Below, one piece after another: positions 23,428-34,944 of a stretch of DNA of 64,000 nt. Source of the DNA: Diphasiastrum complanatum. Its lineage: Eukaryota; Streptophyta; Lycopodiopsida; Lycopodiales; Lycopodiaceae. Position 1 is the stretch's first letter; every line of letters begins with the position of its first letter. The notes below the pieces were generated by a model. The model saw only the letters and a program-made list of their open reading frames with translations. It did not search any database and was not told where the DNA came from. A program made the position numbers and the translations under genes. The stretch is from NCBI GenBank assembly GCA_029204225.1, contig CM055106.1, positions 6,563,136 to 6,627,135 on the forward strand, given 5' to 3'.

Positions 23428-23909
23428 TAATAAAAGGTACTGATGGCAGCCAAAAACAACAGCATACCAGCCCTACAACAACAGCCTACCACTTTTGGAA
23501 ACCTCTTAAGATCATACACAAAAGCTTGAACACTATACACAAAGCAGTGCTCTCAATGGAGGAAGAAACTGTGACAATGATCTATTGATCTCTCTCAAAA
23601 CCTGTTCTCCACGAATTTCAGCCTAATATAGGTGAGAGAGATGATTCTCTCTCCTCTCTCTAGAACTTAGGACCCAAATTTAGGGCACCAGTAGCCTAAA
23701 ATAGCCAATTTTGGCCTATATGTCCAAATAACATGATTTTGGTGTCATTTCGAAGGTCCTGAAGTTTGAGACTTCTTCAACATGAAATATATACTAAAAT
23801 AAAAATATCTAGGCCTCTTTCACACGTGTGAAATGTTAGATCCAAAACTATGTACAAAAATTGCCAATTTAGGCCTCAAAATAGCTAGGAAATGTTGACA
23901 ATTTTCACA

Positions 23910-24690
23910 CATAATAGGCGCCAAACCTATTTGTGAGTCCCAAGATAATTTTAACTTGAGGTTAACCCACGCAGTTTAGTCAACCAGTGGCTGCGTACGC
24001 CAACCAATAGTATGCTTCCAATCTATCGGACCGGAAATTCAAATTTGCCCAAACATGAATTGTGTTTTCTGGGTCAGGCGAGTTATGTAGAGAAGCCACT
24101 ATGTCAAGAATTGATTGGGCAACATGGACATAAAAAGCAATTAAAAAAAAAAACTCGTAACAGACGGCCCTTTTAAGTTTGAGAACTCCTGTAATGATTG
24201 ACCATTTCTTGTTTATTAAACATGTTACTCCAAACTAAAAAGAATTCACTATATTAATACATCTGAGAAGTTTACAATTGCTAGTCTGGTGTTATGACAA
24301 ACTTGTTGCTCCAAGTTTTAATTTTATCGCTATCATTACACTACTCCAAAACACTCTCAACCAAAGTATAATGCAAAACTTTGTACTCCACATGTGAACA
24401 TAGTCTTGATTCAGATTTAGATTCTACTATATTTGTCTCCATACCTCTATAGTTAGTCGCATTGGTATGTATTAGTTTCCAAAAAAAAATTACACACTTG
24501 AAGTTTAGCCATGTCCATTTTGAGCTTCTCATGAATGATTGCCATAGCATCTTGCACAACCTTTTCATATTACAATTCCACTTGCAAGTTGTTACTTTTC
24601 ACCATGTTGGGACTATTAGTCAGACAGGTGCCTATTTCAGTACGTTGACACTTGTTGAGACCACGCATGTTGGGACTTTCGATATATCAA
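23910..24690. other. No recognised feature
   Basis: AT-rich stretch between element I and a copia RT fragment. No coding or repeat signal recognised. Confidence 0.5.
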
Positions 24691-24706
24691 AGCTATCAAT
24701 CAATTC

Positions 24707-25079
24707 TTTGTAATCATCACACTTTATGTGGATGATACATTGTTGTTCAGCAACAATATCAAACTGACAAAGGACACTAAGAGGATGGGTCCAAGTCCCA
24801 TGGACCCAGGTCTAAAATTATCCAAGGAACAATGCCCACAGACCAATGAGGAGGAGGCCAAAATAAAGGGATATCCATATCAATCAATTATCGAATCCCT
24901 GATGTATGCAATGATTTCCACCAAGCCCGATCTTGCATACACCATAAGCTCCTTGAGCCAATACATGGCTAATCCTGGCACAATCCACTAGAAAGCTCTT
25001 TTCAGAATAATCAAATATGTATGGCCTACTATTGACCTTTGTATCTGCTATGTTGATGTCGATTCATCCGATATCCATA
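24707..25079 (+). mobile_element. Decayed copia RT fragment, interrupted by element A
   Basis: Reads 'VIITLYVDDTLLFSNN' (RT catalytic YVDD at about 24728) and, after an internal deletion, 'GYPYQSIIESLMYAMISTKPDLAYTISSLSQYMANPG' (about 24880-24990), the usual C-terminal RT segment. It is cut at 25080 by the LTR of element A. Confidence 0.8.
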
Positions 25080-25734
25080 TGTGAAAATTGTCAACATTTC
25101 CTAGCTAGTTTGAGGCCTAAATTGGCTAAAATTGTAAATAGTTTTGGTTCTGGAGTTTTGCACGTGTGAACCAGGCCACAATGTTTTTATTTACTGTATT
25201 TTTTCAGTATGATGAAGTGTCAAACTTCATACCCTTCAAAATGAGACCATTTTGATGTATTTTGGTCATATAAGCCATTTTTAGCTATTTTTCCTATATA
25301 GGGAATATCTAGGGTCAAGTACCTTCTAGAGAGAGGAGAGAGAGTCATCTTCCTCATCCATAAATAGTAGGGAAGTCGTGGAGAACAGGTCGGAGAAACC
25401 TTTTGTATGCTTCATTGAGATCAATAGATCATTGTCATTGTTTCTTCCTCCATTGAGAGCATTGTTGTGTGTATTGTCTTCAAGCTATTGTGTATGATCT
25501 TAGGTGCTTTCCAAAAGTGGTAGGCTGATGTATTATGGACTGTATAATGCTATTTTGGGCCGCACTTGATGTTTATGGAAGTTTCCATTTGTGATAAATG
25601 CTTTTTGATCAAGTTCTTTGCATTCTAGGTAGCATAGAATGTGTTGCCAATTCCTAGCTTATGTAGTTTGGAGTGCAAGCATTCAAGCCAATGATCTTGG
25701 AGTTTAGATCCACTTAGGATCTGTATTTTTCACA
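25080..25734 (+). repeat. 5' LTR of element A (655 bp)
   Basis: Starts TGTGAAAATTG, ends TTTTTCACA, followed directly by the PBS. Up to about 25490 it differs strongly from the LTR of B; from TGTATGATCTTAGG to the end it is almost identical. GCACGTGTGAA occurs at 25160-25170. Confidence 0.93.
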
Positions 25735-25746
25735 TGGTATCAGAGC
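25735..25746 (+). promoter_or_regulatory. PBS of element A (tRNA-iMet)
   Basis: TGGTATCAGAGC, perfect copia-type complement to the 3' part of plant initiator tRNA-Met, adjacent to the LTR. Confidence 0.95.
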
Positions 25747-25898
25747 TGGTTGGCTTCTATTTACAGTAAGTATTCCATTTTTGGTGATATTTGGATGTTT
25801 GATCAAGTTCTAGCATGATTTTGCATTGCTTTGTTGATCAAATCTTACTAACCTTTGTTTTGTGAGTTGAACTTGTGGATCAAAAGCATATTTCAGGT

Positions 25899-26225
25899 CT
25901 ATTGAAGATCAGAGGCTGAAAAGAAACTATTTTGGATCAGATCATAACACGTAATCATTTGTGATTGTGAGGCTTGTGCATATTCAATACTAACAATGTT
26001 CTTTTCAATCCTATTGTTGACAATCTCCATTCTTGGATGAACACTCTCCTTAAGTGGATGAAACTTCTCCTTAAGTGGATGACAAATGCTCTTTTGAGTG
26101 AGTTGTAATTCTCCTAAAGGCTGAGCAAAGCTCCCATTTGGATGAAAGATCCCCTTTTTTGGGTGAACATATTGTAAGCTCCATTGTGAAGAGCATATTG
26201 TAAAGATTGTCATCAATTTTGGCAT
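25899..26225 (-). other. Antisense open frame in leader of element A
   Basis: A 108-codon ATG-initiated frame antisense to the leader, containing repeated HPLKE units. The corresponding frame in B (33987-34262, 91 codons) is the same apart from its end, and most of the middle is still open in the old copy I (about 17938-18147). No similarity to a known protein. Sequence identity between A and B means openness there is not independent evidence; only copy I is. Confidence 0.3.
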
Positions 26226-26906
26226 AAATTTTGGTGTACTTTGTTGAGCATGTAAGTAACTCTCCTTATGTAATTTGATTGGAGCATTTGCTGGAAGGTG
26301 TTAACCATTATGCAAGTGTGTTTTCAGGTTCTTAACAGGTTGAGGAACATTCTCATGTGAAGTGATCTTAGATCTACATCTAAACACCAAGATTTGACAA
26401 GATAGTGAAGCTAGTCTTGTGATTCACTAAGTGTGCTCATTCATTCACCTCTAAATCTTGTATTTATCACTTGCTGGAGTTTATAAACTTTTAGAAGTGT
26501 GGTTTACATGTGGTTTTACAGGTTGAATCAATATCTTAGTGTGTTGATCATATGTTGATCAAGTTTGTTCATTACTAGGTAATCTTGGCATCCTAGTTTT
26601 GGGTATTTTCTAAGAATGCAAGTAACTCTTCACACCATAACTTGATTTGGTCACTTGCTGGAAAGTTTGAGAGCTTAAGCAAGAGTGTGTTCAGGTTGGT
26701 TTGATTTTGTAATCCATTCTTAGTGTGTGCAAAGTGTTGCATGTGTTTCAATCTTCCTTTCTATGCTTGGAAACCATCTAGGTTCAAGATAGAAGTGTTT
26801 TAGGGTCCTAAATCTTCATAGATCTCTTTATCTATCATTTGTTGAGAGAAAAGTGAGTGCTAAGTGCTTTAGGACAGAACCTAAAAGTTGAAGAAACATT
26901 AGAATC

Positions 26907-28748
26907 ATGGCTTCCAATGGTGGGATCATGCTAGAGTCTAGTGAAAGGTTGAGTTCATCAAACTACTCTACTTGGAAAGTGAGGATGGAGTCCTTACTTG
27001 AGTTGAATGAACTCATGGACATAGTTGCAGAAATTGAAGAGAGACCTCTCACACTTCAAGAGCAACAAAGGTTTGATAAGAAGGCCAAAAGGGCTCTTCA
27101 TATCATTAAAATGAATGTTACAAATGAACTTCTCAAGGAAGTTGGAAAGTGTCAAAGTGCAAGTGAGGCATGGAATGCCTTAAAGAAGCTCTTTGAATCA
27201 AAGTCCACATCTAGGGTATTGACCCTAAGGAGACAAATATTTTCTAGTAGGCAAAGAGAGGGTGAAAGTGCTCATGCATTTATCTTGAGAGTTAAGTCCC
27301 TAAGTGATGATTTAGCATGCATTGATGAGAACATAAAAGATGGTGAAATAGTCCAAGTTATGTTGAATGGTTTGCTAAATGAACATGCTAACCTTGTGCA
27401 AAGTTTTGCCATTCAAAGAGTCTTGCCAAGTGTGGTTGACTTGCAAGAAATCTTATTGGCTGAAGAACATAGGTTGCAATCAAAGCTTGATGGTGCATCC
27501 TTGCAAGGTGGAGGTGAAGAGGCTTTCTTCACAAAAGGCAAATTCAAGGGCAAAGGTAAAGGCAAAGGGAAATGGTCCAAAGGTGGTAACTTTGATCATG
27601 ATGATCACTCTTCCTCTTCCTCTTCTACTAAGAACAATAAGTCAAAGTTCAAGTGCTTTTATTGTGGGATAAAAGGTCATTTTGCAAATGAATGTTATAA
27701 GAAGAAAAGAGAGCAAGGAGAGAGGCAAGGAAATCTTACAATAGATGAGGAAGAACATAACACATGTGAATCACTTGTCATGACTTCAAGTTTGTTAGCC
27801 AACATAGATGATAATGATCCTTGGTGGATTGATAGTGGAGCCTCATCTCACATGACAAGACATAAGGAATACTTTACATCCTTATTGTCTTATGAGGGAG
27901 AAGGTAACATCATCTACACTGCAAATGATGGTCAATGTGACATCAAAGGCATAGGCACTATTCCTATTTCCCTTTCAACAAATAGGAAAGCAAATCTTGA
28001 AAATGTTTTGTACATTCCTTCAATCACTAAGAATTTGCTTAGTGTAAGTCAAATGATTGACAAAGGACTTGATGTGGAGTTCATTGGAGATGCATGTTTG
28101 ATAAGTAAATGTGGATCCTTGATTGCTCAAGGTAGGAGGCATGGTAAACTTTTCAAGCTTGATGCATGTGTGATCTCTAATCATGAAGGATGTATGGCTA
28201 GGGAGCAATTGACAAACCAAGAAGTTTGGCACAAGAGGTTGGGCCATCCCAACTTCAAATCTTTGGAGGTAATGGAAAAGAAAGAGCTTGTTCTTGGTCT
28301 CCCTAAAAGTCTTGTTGCAAACAATAGTGTTTGTGAACATTGTGCCTTGTCCAAATCTCATAGACTTGCTTATTCTAGATCTACTTCTAGATCTAAAGAA
28401 GCTTTTCAACTTGTGCATTCTGATATTCATTCTTCTAGTACAACTAGCAATGGTGGGGCAAAGATGTATGCAACTTTCATTGATGACTTTAGTAGGTATA
28501 CTTGGATCTATCTTCTTAAAAGTAAGGATGAAGTGTTTGCTGCATTTGTCAAGTTCAAGAATGAAATGGAAAACCAATTCAATACAAAGATCAAATGCTT
28601 AAGATCTGATAATGGAGGGGAATACACCTCAAATAGGTTCAAAGACTTTTGTATAGCACATGGGATTAAGAGGGAGATGTCTAGTCCTAGGACTCCACAA
28701 CAGAATGTAGATTTAGAAGTTCTAATAATCTCTATTCCTAAGATATAA
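26907..28748 (+). pseudogene. Copia Gag-protease-integrase frame of element A, truncated
   Basis: Open frame of 613 residues starting at ATG 26907. Gag is at 1-240 (NYSTWKVRMESLLELN). The CCHC knuckle is C250-C253-H258-C263, and the protease motif WWIDSGASSHMT has Asp309. The GAG-pre-integrase part is VWHKRLGH with CEHC. Integrase has Asp506 and Asp568 (RSDNGGEY). The frame leaves the family sequence just after PQQN, four residues before the catalytic Glu (expected GVAE), and runs 13 junk residues to a stop. Up to that point there is no stop or frameshift. It has no RT, so it cannot move by itself. Confidence 0.92.
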
Positions 28749-29500
28749 TGAAGTTTACCAAGATCTTGAATTTCAAACTCTCTTTTGAGTGCCATCTTGA
28801 TTTCATCTATATCTAGATTGTTACCACCACTTAAGATAATGTCATCAACATAGATCAAAAGTAAAGTGATATCATTTTCATTCAATCTAAAGTAGAGAGA
28901 ATGATCATACTCACTCATAACAAAGTTTTGAGAAAGTAAGAAGGAATTGAGCTTAGCATACCAACTCCTTGGTGCTTGCTTTAGCCCATACAAACTCTTT
29001 TGGAGATAGCACACATGATTAGGCTCATCATGTGAAACATAGCCCTCGGGTTGCTCCATGTAAATATCTTCATCTTTGCCACGGGTGCAAAGGTCAAGCC
29101 TTGCTTTGTAATGGCCAATAGTGCCATCTGATTTCAGCTTTTTCTTGTACACCCACTTGCAGTCGACTACTTTTCGGTTTTCTGGCAGTGGCTCTAATGT
29201 CCATGCCTCGTTTTGTCTCATCTGCTTCAATCTTTCCCACGCTGCATGGCTACTTTCATAGTCTTCAATCTGCATTAGTAGATCCTCATTTATGGACAAA
29301 ATGATGATCGCCATTGCGCGCTCATCCTTTCTGATCCATTCAGCTCTCCTCGGGTCTCTCTCTGGAGGCTGCACCTCTGAGAGCTTAGTCACCGACCAGA
29401 TGCCTTCGTCTTTCAGGAGTGTTTTGATTTTGAATTTCCAGATTCTGTAATTTGTGCCATCAAGACTGATTGCTACTCTGGTCTGGATTGTCATAGCCAT
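28706..29500 (-). pseudogene. Copia deletion derivative: Gag N-terminus fused to RT (reverse strand)
   Basis: Reading from ATG 29500: 'SLDGTNYRIWKFKIKTLLKDEGIW' (Gag N-terminus, a family different from A), then after 'ERLKQM' directly 'NEAWTLEPLPENRKVVDCKWVYKKKL' (RT start). A second deletion removes the part with the first catalytic Asp. Then 'EDIYMEQPEGY', 'KSLYGLKQAPRSWY' and 'LLLIYVDDIILSG' (RT active site, about 28860) up to 'LGIEIIRTSKST', where it meets element A head-to-head at about 28706. Zinc knuckle, protease and integrase are missing. Confidence 0.88.
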
Positions 29501-29514
29501 ATTGTGTTGCACAC

Positions 29515-29629
29515 CGGCATGCTAGCCGAATCAACTCCATAAAGAAATTTATTTTTTCAAAAAGTTTTTCAAAAAAAATTTATAAAAAATAAATAAAAGA
29601 TCTGCAAGCTAGCACGTCGGCATGCTAGC
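29515..29629. repeat. 12-bp direct repeats flanking a 91-bp AT-rich insert
   Basis: CGGCATGCTAGC occurs at 29515-29526 and 29618-29629. The 91 bp between is A- and T-rich. It could be a short insertion with target duplication, or leader repeats of the neighbouring - strand copia. Confidence 0.45.
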
Positions 29630-29956
29630 TTTTACAACTTCATGAACAGTTTTTATTTTAATGAAAGTAAACCTATATTTATAGAGTAACACATTATTTT
29701 GTGATGGACCTATTTAAAATTTGATAAATAGCCAAATTTTTAATGTTTGAATAGCCCCTTGTCACTTTGTATAGTGAATTTATTTATCTCACTCTTAGCC
29801 ATTGTTTTGAAGCAATTTACAACTCCATCTAGATCGTAATTGTTTTTGCAATGCCATCCTTGGCATGTGTATTGTTGCACCAATTTTCTACACTCATCAT
29901 TAATTTATCTTTGAATGTTCATGGCACTTTGTACATGAACTAGCCATTAGCCATTT

Positions 29957-31409
29957 TGAATCAAGGCCAAGAAACGAGTAGTATAGTGCCCAACCTTTTG
30001 CTTTGTGCTTGTGGCATTATATACATATTAAGGGCGTTGTAGCTTGTAGTTATGGTAGGACACTTTGTCATTAGGCTACCAAATGGCAAGATCTTTTCTA
30101 TAAGTATAATATCTTTAGTTGTTTTCTTGTTCTTCCATATGCCACGTTCAATTTTCTCAATTATTTACACAACATTTCCTTCAAAAATTTCTTGGACATT
30201 TAGTTCCAAAGTTAATTTTCCAATGTACTTTTGTCTTTATTTATAAAGAAAACCTTTTCACTTTGATATTTTGCTAGGCCATGATACTCTGCAGCCACAT
30301 GTTTTTGTTTGGCACTCCTTCAATCATAAGTTTTATGTTGGATTGTCATGGCTATTTTTCTTCTTTTAATGTGACCTTTTGGCATATAATGCTTTGTTTC
30401 ATATGCTTATAATTGATATACAAGTGAAAGTGGTTGTAGGACAATGACCTATTTTTAATGTAAAGCTATGGTCTAGAAGTTTGTAGAATGTTTGTCACTT
30501 TCTCTGGAATCTTGCATTCTCAACATTGTAGCAGATTGTTTACGCAATTATGTTTTTCCAACTAGAAAATGCTAATAATTAATAGACCATGTAGCTAGGT
30601 AGTTATTTATGTACATCAATTAAGAGCTTTTCAACCACAACCTCTAGTTTGGTGTTAGGACAAAATTGATAGGGTGCATATCATCTTTCATACAAGAAAA
30701 ACAATCAATTTCTTCTCATAAGTTCCAAGTAATTGATTATGGGTCTTGATGCATAATTATGTAGCATGGCCAAAGGACAACAACGTTCATTGTGGTCTAT
30801 CTTTTCCTTTATGGATTATGAGTTGAGTACAATGTAACATGATTGACTATGATACAAAAAAAATATCTTCCATGATACCCTATTTGTTTACTCATATTGT
30901 CCTTTTATAGTGAAGACGTGTAGGAGGAAAAATACTCCAAAGAAATGCCCTTGTTTTTCTCACATATGAAAGGGAATGCAAAGAAAATTAGAACTTTTGT
31001 GAAATCAAAAAGTCAATAAATGAGAAACTATGACATGATAATGATCTTAGCCTTTGATTTTTTCTACTCTTTTACCAAATATTCACATACTCTACAGCTC
31101 TTATTGTTTGTTTAATGCACTTTTCAAGCACAATATTTATGCATATCACATTCTGATTTTGTAACATTCTTAAGGGTCTTATGGTAGAAAGTTATAGGAT
31201 CTAAAATATTTTTTGCTCATCAATGACAATATGGAAGAATTATCAAATAAACGAAAGAAGAAAATGAAGTGCTTCTGTTGTGGCAAGAAATGGCATTGGC
31301 AAAGTCACAAGAAAAAAGTTGAATCATAGAATGAAAAGGACAAACAATCAGGCAACCTCATTGAAGGGGATGTTGATGTTTAGTCTAGAGCACGTGCATA
31401 CACGCGCGT

Positions 31410-31451
<42 letters not shown>

Positions 31452-32125
31452 CATGTGTCTTGAAAATTGTGCAATAAAAGGTGCTTCAAGATCTACATAT
31501 ACACTTATCACTGCACAATCTTGAAAAACTATAATAATGTCCAACTTTTTATTTATACTCTGGACAAGAGTAAAGTCATCTATATTAGGTTAAGTAGAAC
31601 CCCATTTTCTTTGTCAAAAGTATCCTTGATGGAGAGAAGCAAATGTTGCAAGTTTTTTATTCTCAATTGCTCTATTTTGGTGTAATGTTATTTTAGTAAT
31701 CTCGCTTGGGTGCTTCTAACTTTGCTTTTGTTTTAGTGAAACTGCTATAGCTCCATAGAGTGTTTGAGATGTTTAATTTTATTGTTGATAATTAGTAGCA
31801 TAGTTATTTCATGGTTTGTGTTGTTGGATGTGGAGACTAGCTAGGTAGTGGATGTACGATGGTGGATGTGATTAAAGTTAGTGGTGGGACTATGTTATGT
31901 CAAATGTTATTTGTTTCTTGTCTTGTATTTGTCGTAACTTGAGGAAGCAAGGGCCATCTTCAAGGCTCTCCATTAGATCGGACTCCAAGCCACTATACTA
32001 CCCCATATTCTGCTTTCCTCCTCATGGGAAAAATCTCACTACATTTGCTGCCATTGATGGAGAGCCAAATGGCTCATGCTTTTTAGCTCTTGCTAAATTT
32101 CTTTTGTGCGCACCTAGTTTTTTTT
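29957..32125. repeat. Dispersed repeat, copy 2
   Basis: Collinear with 9850-12880. It keeps the same degenerate zinc knuckle (about 31267-31325) and lacks the about 1.07-kb segment between CA and TG tracts. It carries a private insert of roughly 75 bp near 31940-32015. Confidence 0.75.
31411..31450. repeat. (CA)20 microsatellite
   Basis: Pure CA tract exactly where copy 2 jumps over the segment present in copy 1. Confidence 0.96.
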
Positions 32126-33118
32126 TTTTTTCTAAGGCTTCTCTCTCTCTCTCTCAATCTCTATTCTTGACAATGAAAAGTGATTACAAAATGGTGTCAC
32201 ATGCCCTTATTTAGACAAACCTAGGGTTAGGATTTTTGGTGCACCCAAAACCATGTGCCATAAGAACTTGAGTTTATAAAAAGCTTTAAGCCAAATTGCA
32301 ATTTTAACTACTCGGGTCCTTTTTAATTTTAGGCCCATTGGAGCACATATTTATTTCGACTTCTCGTGCCATAGGCTTACGAGTACAGTGCACCTTCTAT
32401 GGTGTCTAACGTTATATTACAAATAGATATTAGTCTTTATGCCAACTCGGCCATGCTTTTATTCTTGTCGTCATAAGATATGTTGATGAGGCGCTGAGAT
32501 TTGTTTTAGCTCATTGACCGATTTGCGACTTGTCGATTTCTCTGGCATTGGCGTTCCCGATACATATGGATTCTAGAACTCCTTCTCGGTGATTTTTTGA
32601 CACTCTTTAACATAGTTTGGTGGCTCGACTCTATCACTTAATATTCGTTAGAAGGAAATCAGAAATCACATTCAAAATGCAACAATGTTACCAAGTACAT
32701 TTGATATTTGACGGATGTACAAAGGGCTTGCTGCACTTCCAACGACCTGAATCGCTTCACCACTCTTTCTTTTTTGCACCTCTGCACATCTTCTCTATCT
32801 TGCTTGCATGCTTCTCTCTCTTGCAGGAGAAACAAATTGTGGCTTATGCCCTAACCCTAATGCTAAGTCAATGACGCCTACTCACATCGATCTAAAATGC
32901 TCTAAGATTCACATTAATATAAGCTCTCTTTTGAAGGTCTTGAAGGAAAGGATAATTTCTTACATTATACGTTTTCCAGTTCTAACTTGCATTTGGCCTT
33001 GTATTTGCAAGGTTGCTTAGACAGTCAAATGTCACAGTAGCTCGATATTTAAAAAAATTATGTAAACTTTCCTGTGAAATAAAGCTGAAAAAAAAGTAAC
33101 ACCCAAAAAAAGTAACAC
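32126..33118. other. No recognised feature
   Basis: Starts in a short CT-rich tract. Otherwise unremarkable AT-rich sequence with no recognisable protein, ending at the target site of element B. Confidence 0.5.
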
Positions 33119-33123
33119 CAATA

Positions 33124-33770
33124 TGTGAAAATTGTCAACATTTCCTTGTCTAGTTTTAGGCCAAAATTGCTAAAAATGGCACATAGTTTAGGATCTGACT
33201 TTTTACACGTGTGAAACAGGTCTAGATATTTTTAGTAAGTGTATTTTTTCAGTATGAAGAAGTGTCAAACTTCAAGACCTTCGAAATGAGTCCATTTTCA
33301 TGTATTTTGGACATATATGCCAATTTTACCTATATAGGGCATATTTTAGGTAAGGAGGGTCTAGAGAGAGGAGAGAGAGTCATCTCTCTCAGCTATATAT
33401 AGCAGGTAGGCCGTGGAGAAACAGGTTGGAGCAGATCCATTGTATTCATTTGCTTAATGAGAGATTTTTCTATTGGGTTCTCCTTCCATTGTTGGCATTG
33501 TGTAGTGATTGAGTTCAAGCTTTGTGTGTATGATCTTAGGTGCTTTCCAAAAGTGATAGGCTGATGTATTATGGACTGTATAATGCTATTTTGGGCCGCA
33601 CTTGATGTTTATGGAAGTTTCCATTTGTGATAAATGCTTTTTGATCAAGTTCTTTGCATTCTAGGTAGCATAGAATGTGTTGCCAATTCCTAGCTTATGT
33701 AGTTTGGAGTGCAAGCATTCAAGCCAATGATCTTGGAGTTTAGATCCACTTAAGATCTGTATTTTTCACA
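33124..33770 (+). repeat. 5' LTR of element B (647 bp)
   Basis: No difference from 38033-38679 was seen on side-by-side reading. TATA-like TATATATAG at 33394-33402. ACACGTGTGAA at 33205-33215 in U3. Confidence 0.95.
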
Positions 33771-33782
33771 TGGTATCAGAGC
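33771..33782 (+). promoter_or_regulatory. PBS of element B (tRNA-iMet)
   Basis: TGGTATCAGAGC, perfect, adjacent to the LTR. Confidence 0.95.
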
Positions 33783-34944
33783 TGGTTGGCTTCTATTTAC
33801 AGTAAGTATTCCATTTTTGGTGATATTTGGATGTTTGATCAAGTTCTAGCATGATTTTGCATTGCTTTGTTGATCAAATCTTACTAACCTTTGTTTTGTG
33901 AGTTGAACTTGTGGATCAAAAGCATATTTCAGGTCTATTGAAGATCAGAGGCTGAAAAGAAACTATTTTGGATCAGATCATAACACCTAATCATTTGTTG
34001 ATTGTGAGGCTTGTGCATATTCAATACTAACAATGTTCTTTTCAATCCTATTGTTGACAATCTCCATTCTTGGATGAACACTCTCCTTAAGTGGATGAAA
34101 CTTCTCCTTAAGTGGATGACAAATGCTCTTTTGAGTGAGTTTTAATTCTCCTAAAGGCTGAGCAAAGCTCCCATTTGGATGAAAGATCCCCTTTTTTGGG
34201 TGAACATATTGTAAGCTCCATTGTGAAGAGCATATTGTAAAGATTGTCATCAATTTTGGCATAAATTTTGGTGTACTTTGTTGAGCATGTAAGTAACTCT
34301 CCTTATGTAATTTGATTGGAGCATTTGCTGGAAGGTGTTAACCATTATGCAAGTGTGTTTTCAGGTTCTTAACAGGTTGAGGAACATTCTCATGTGAAGT
34401 GATCTTAGATCTACATCTAAACACCAAGATTTGACAAGATAGTGAAGCTAGTCTTGTGATTCACTAAGTGTGCTCATTCATTCACCTCTAAATCTTGTAT
34501 TTATCACTTGCTGGAGTTTATAAACTTTTAGAAGTGTGGTTTACATGTGGTTTTACAGGTTGAATCAATATCTTAGTGTGTTGATCATATGTTGATCAAG
34601 TTTGTTCATTACTAGGTAATCTTGGCATCCTAGTTTTGGGTATTTTCTAAGAATGCAAGTAACTCTTCACACCATAACTTGATTTGGTCACTTGCTGGAA
34701 AGTTTGAGAGCTTAAGCAAGAGTGTGTTCAGGTTGGTTTGAGTTTGTAATCCATTCTTAGTGTGTGCAAAGTGTTGCATGTGTTTCAATCTTCCTTTCTA
34801 TGCTTGAAAGCCAAATAGTTTCAAGATAGAGGTCATTTAGGGTTCTAAATCTTTTAAGATCTTCTCCTTCTTCATTTATTGAGAGAAAGGAGAGTGCTAG
34901 GTGCATTAGAACAGAGCCTAAGGACACAAGAAGATTTTAGCATC

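Larger units (their letters stand above)
17545..23909 (-). mobile_element. Element I: old inverted copia-type LTR end (leader + PBS + LTR), split by a DNA transposon
   Basis: On the - strand this is a diverged copy of the 5' end of elements A and B. The LTR runs from 23909 (TGTGAAAATTGTCAAC) to 18415 (TTTTCACA), the PBS is at 18414-18403, and the leader continues to about 17545 with the same landmarks as 25735-26610. Removing the insert 18564-23427 leaves an LTR of about 620 bp, close to the 647-655 bp of A and B. Gag and pol are absent beyond 17545. Divergence from A and B is large, so this is an old insertion. Confidence 0.85.
25080..28708 (+). mobile_element. Element A: 5'-half of a copia retrotransposon (LTR-leader-gag-PR-IN), truncated
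   Basis: 5' LTR 25080-25734, PBS 25735-25746, leader to 26906, then gag-protease-integrase. The element stops at about 28708 inside integrase, where sequence switches to an unrelated copia fragment in the opposite orientation. RT, RNase H, PPT and 3' LTR are missing. Leader and LTR 3' half are nearly identical to element B. The flank before the LTR is CCATA, but no partner exists to test it as a TSD. Confidence 0.92.

Noticed and set aside
28020-28577. 185-codon reverse-strand open frame
   Set aside because: It is antisense to the integrase region of element A and has no recognisable similarity.
33124-33770. This LTR as the missing 3' LTR of element A
   Set aside because: It is followed by a PBS, matches the LTR at 38033, and is flanked by CAATA shared with that LTR, so it belongs to element B.
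34879-34944. Upstream extension of the element B frame
   Set aside because: It has no ATG. Comparison with element A places the start at ATG 34945.
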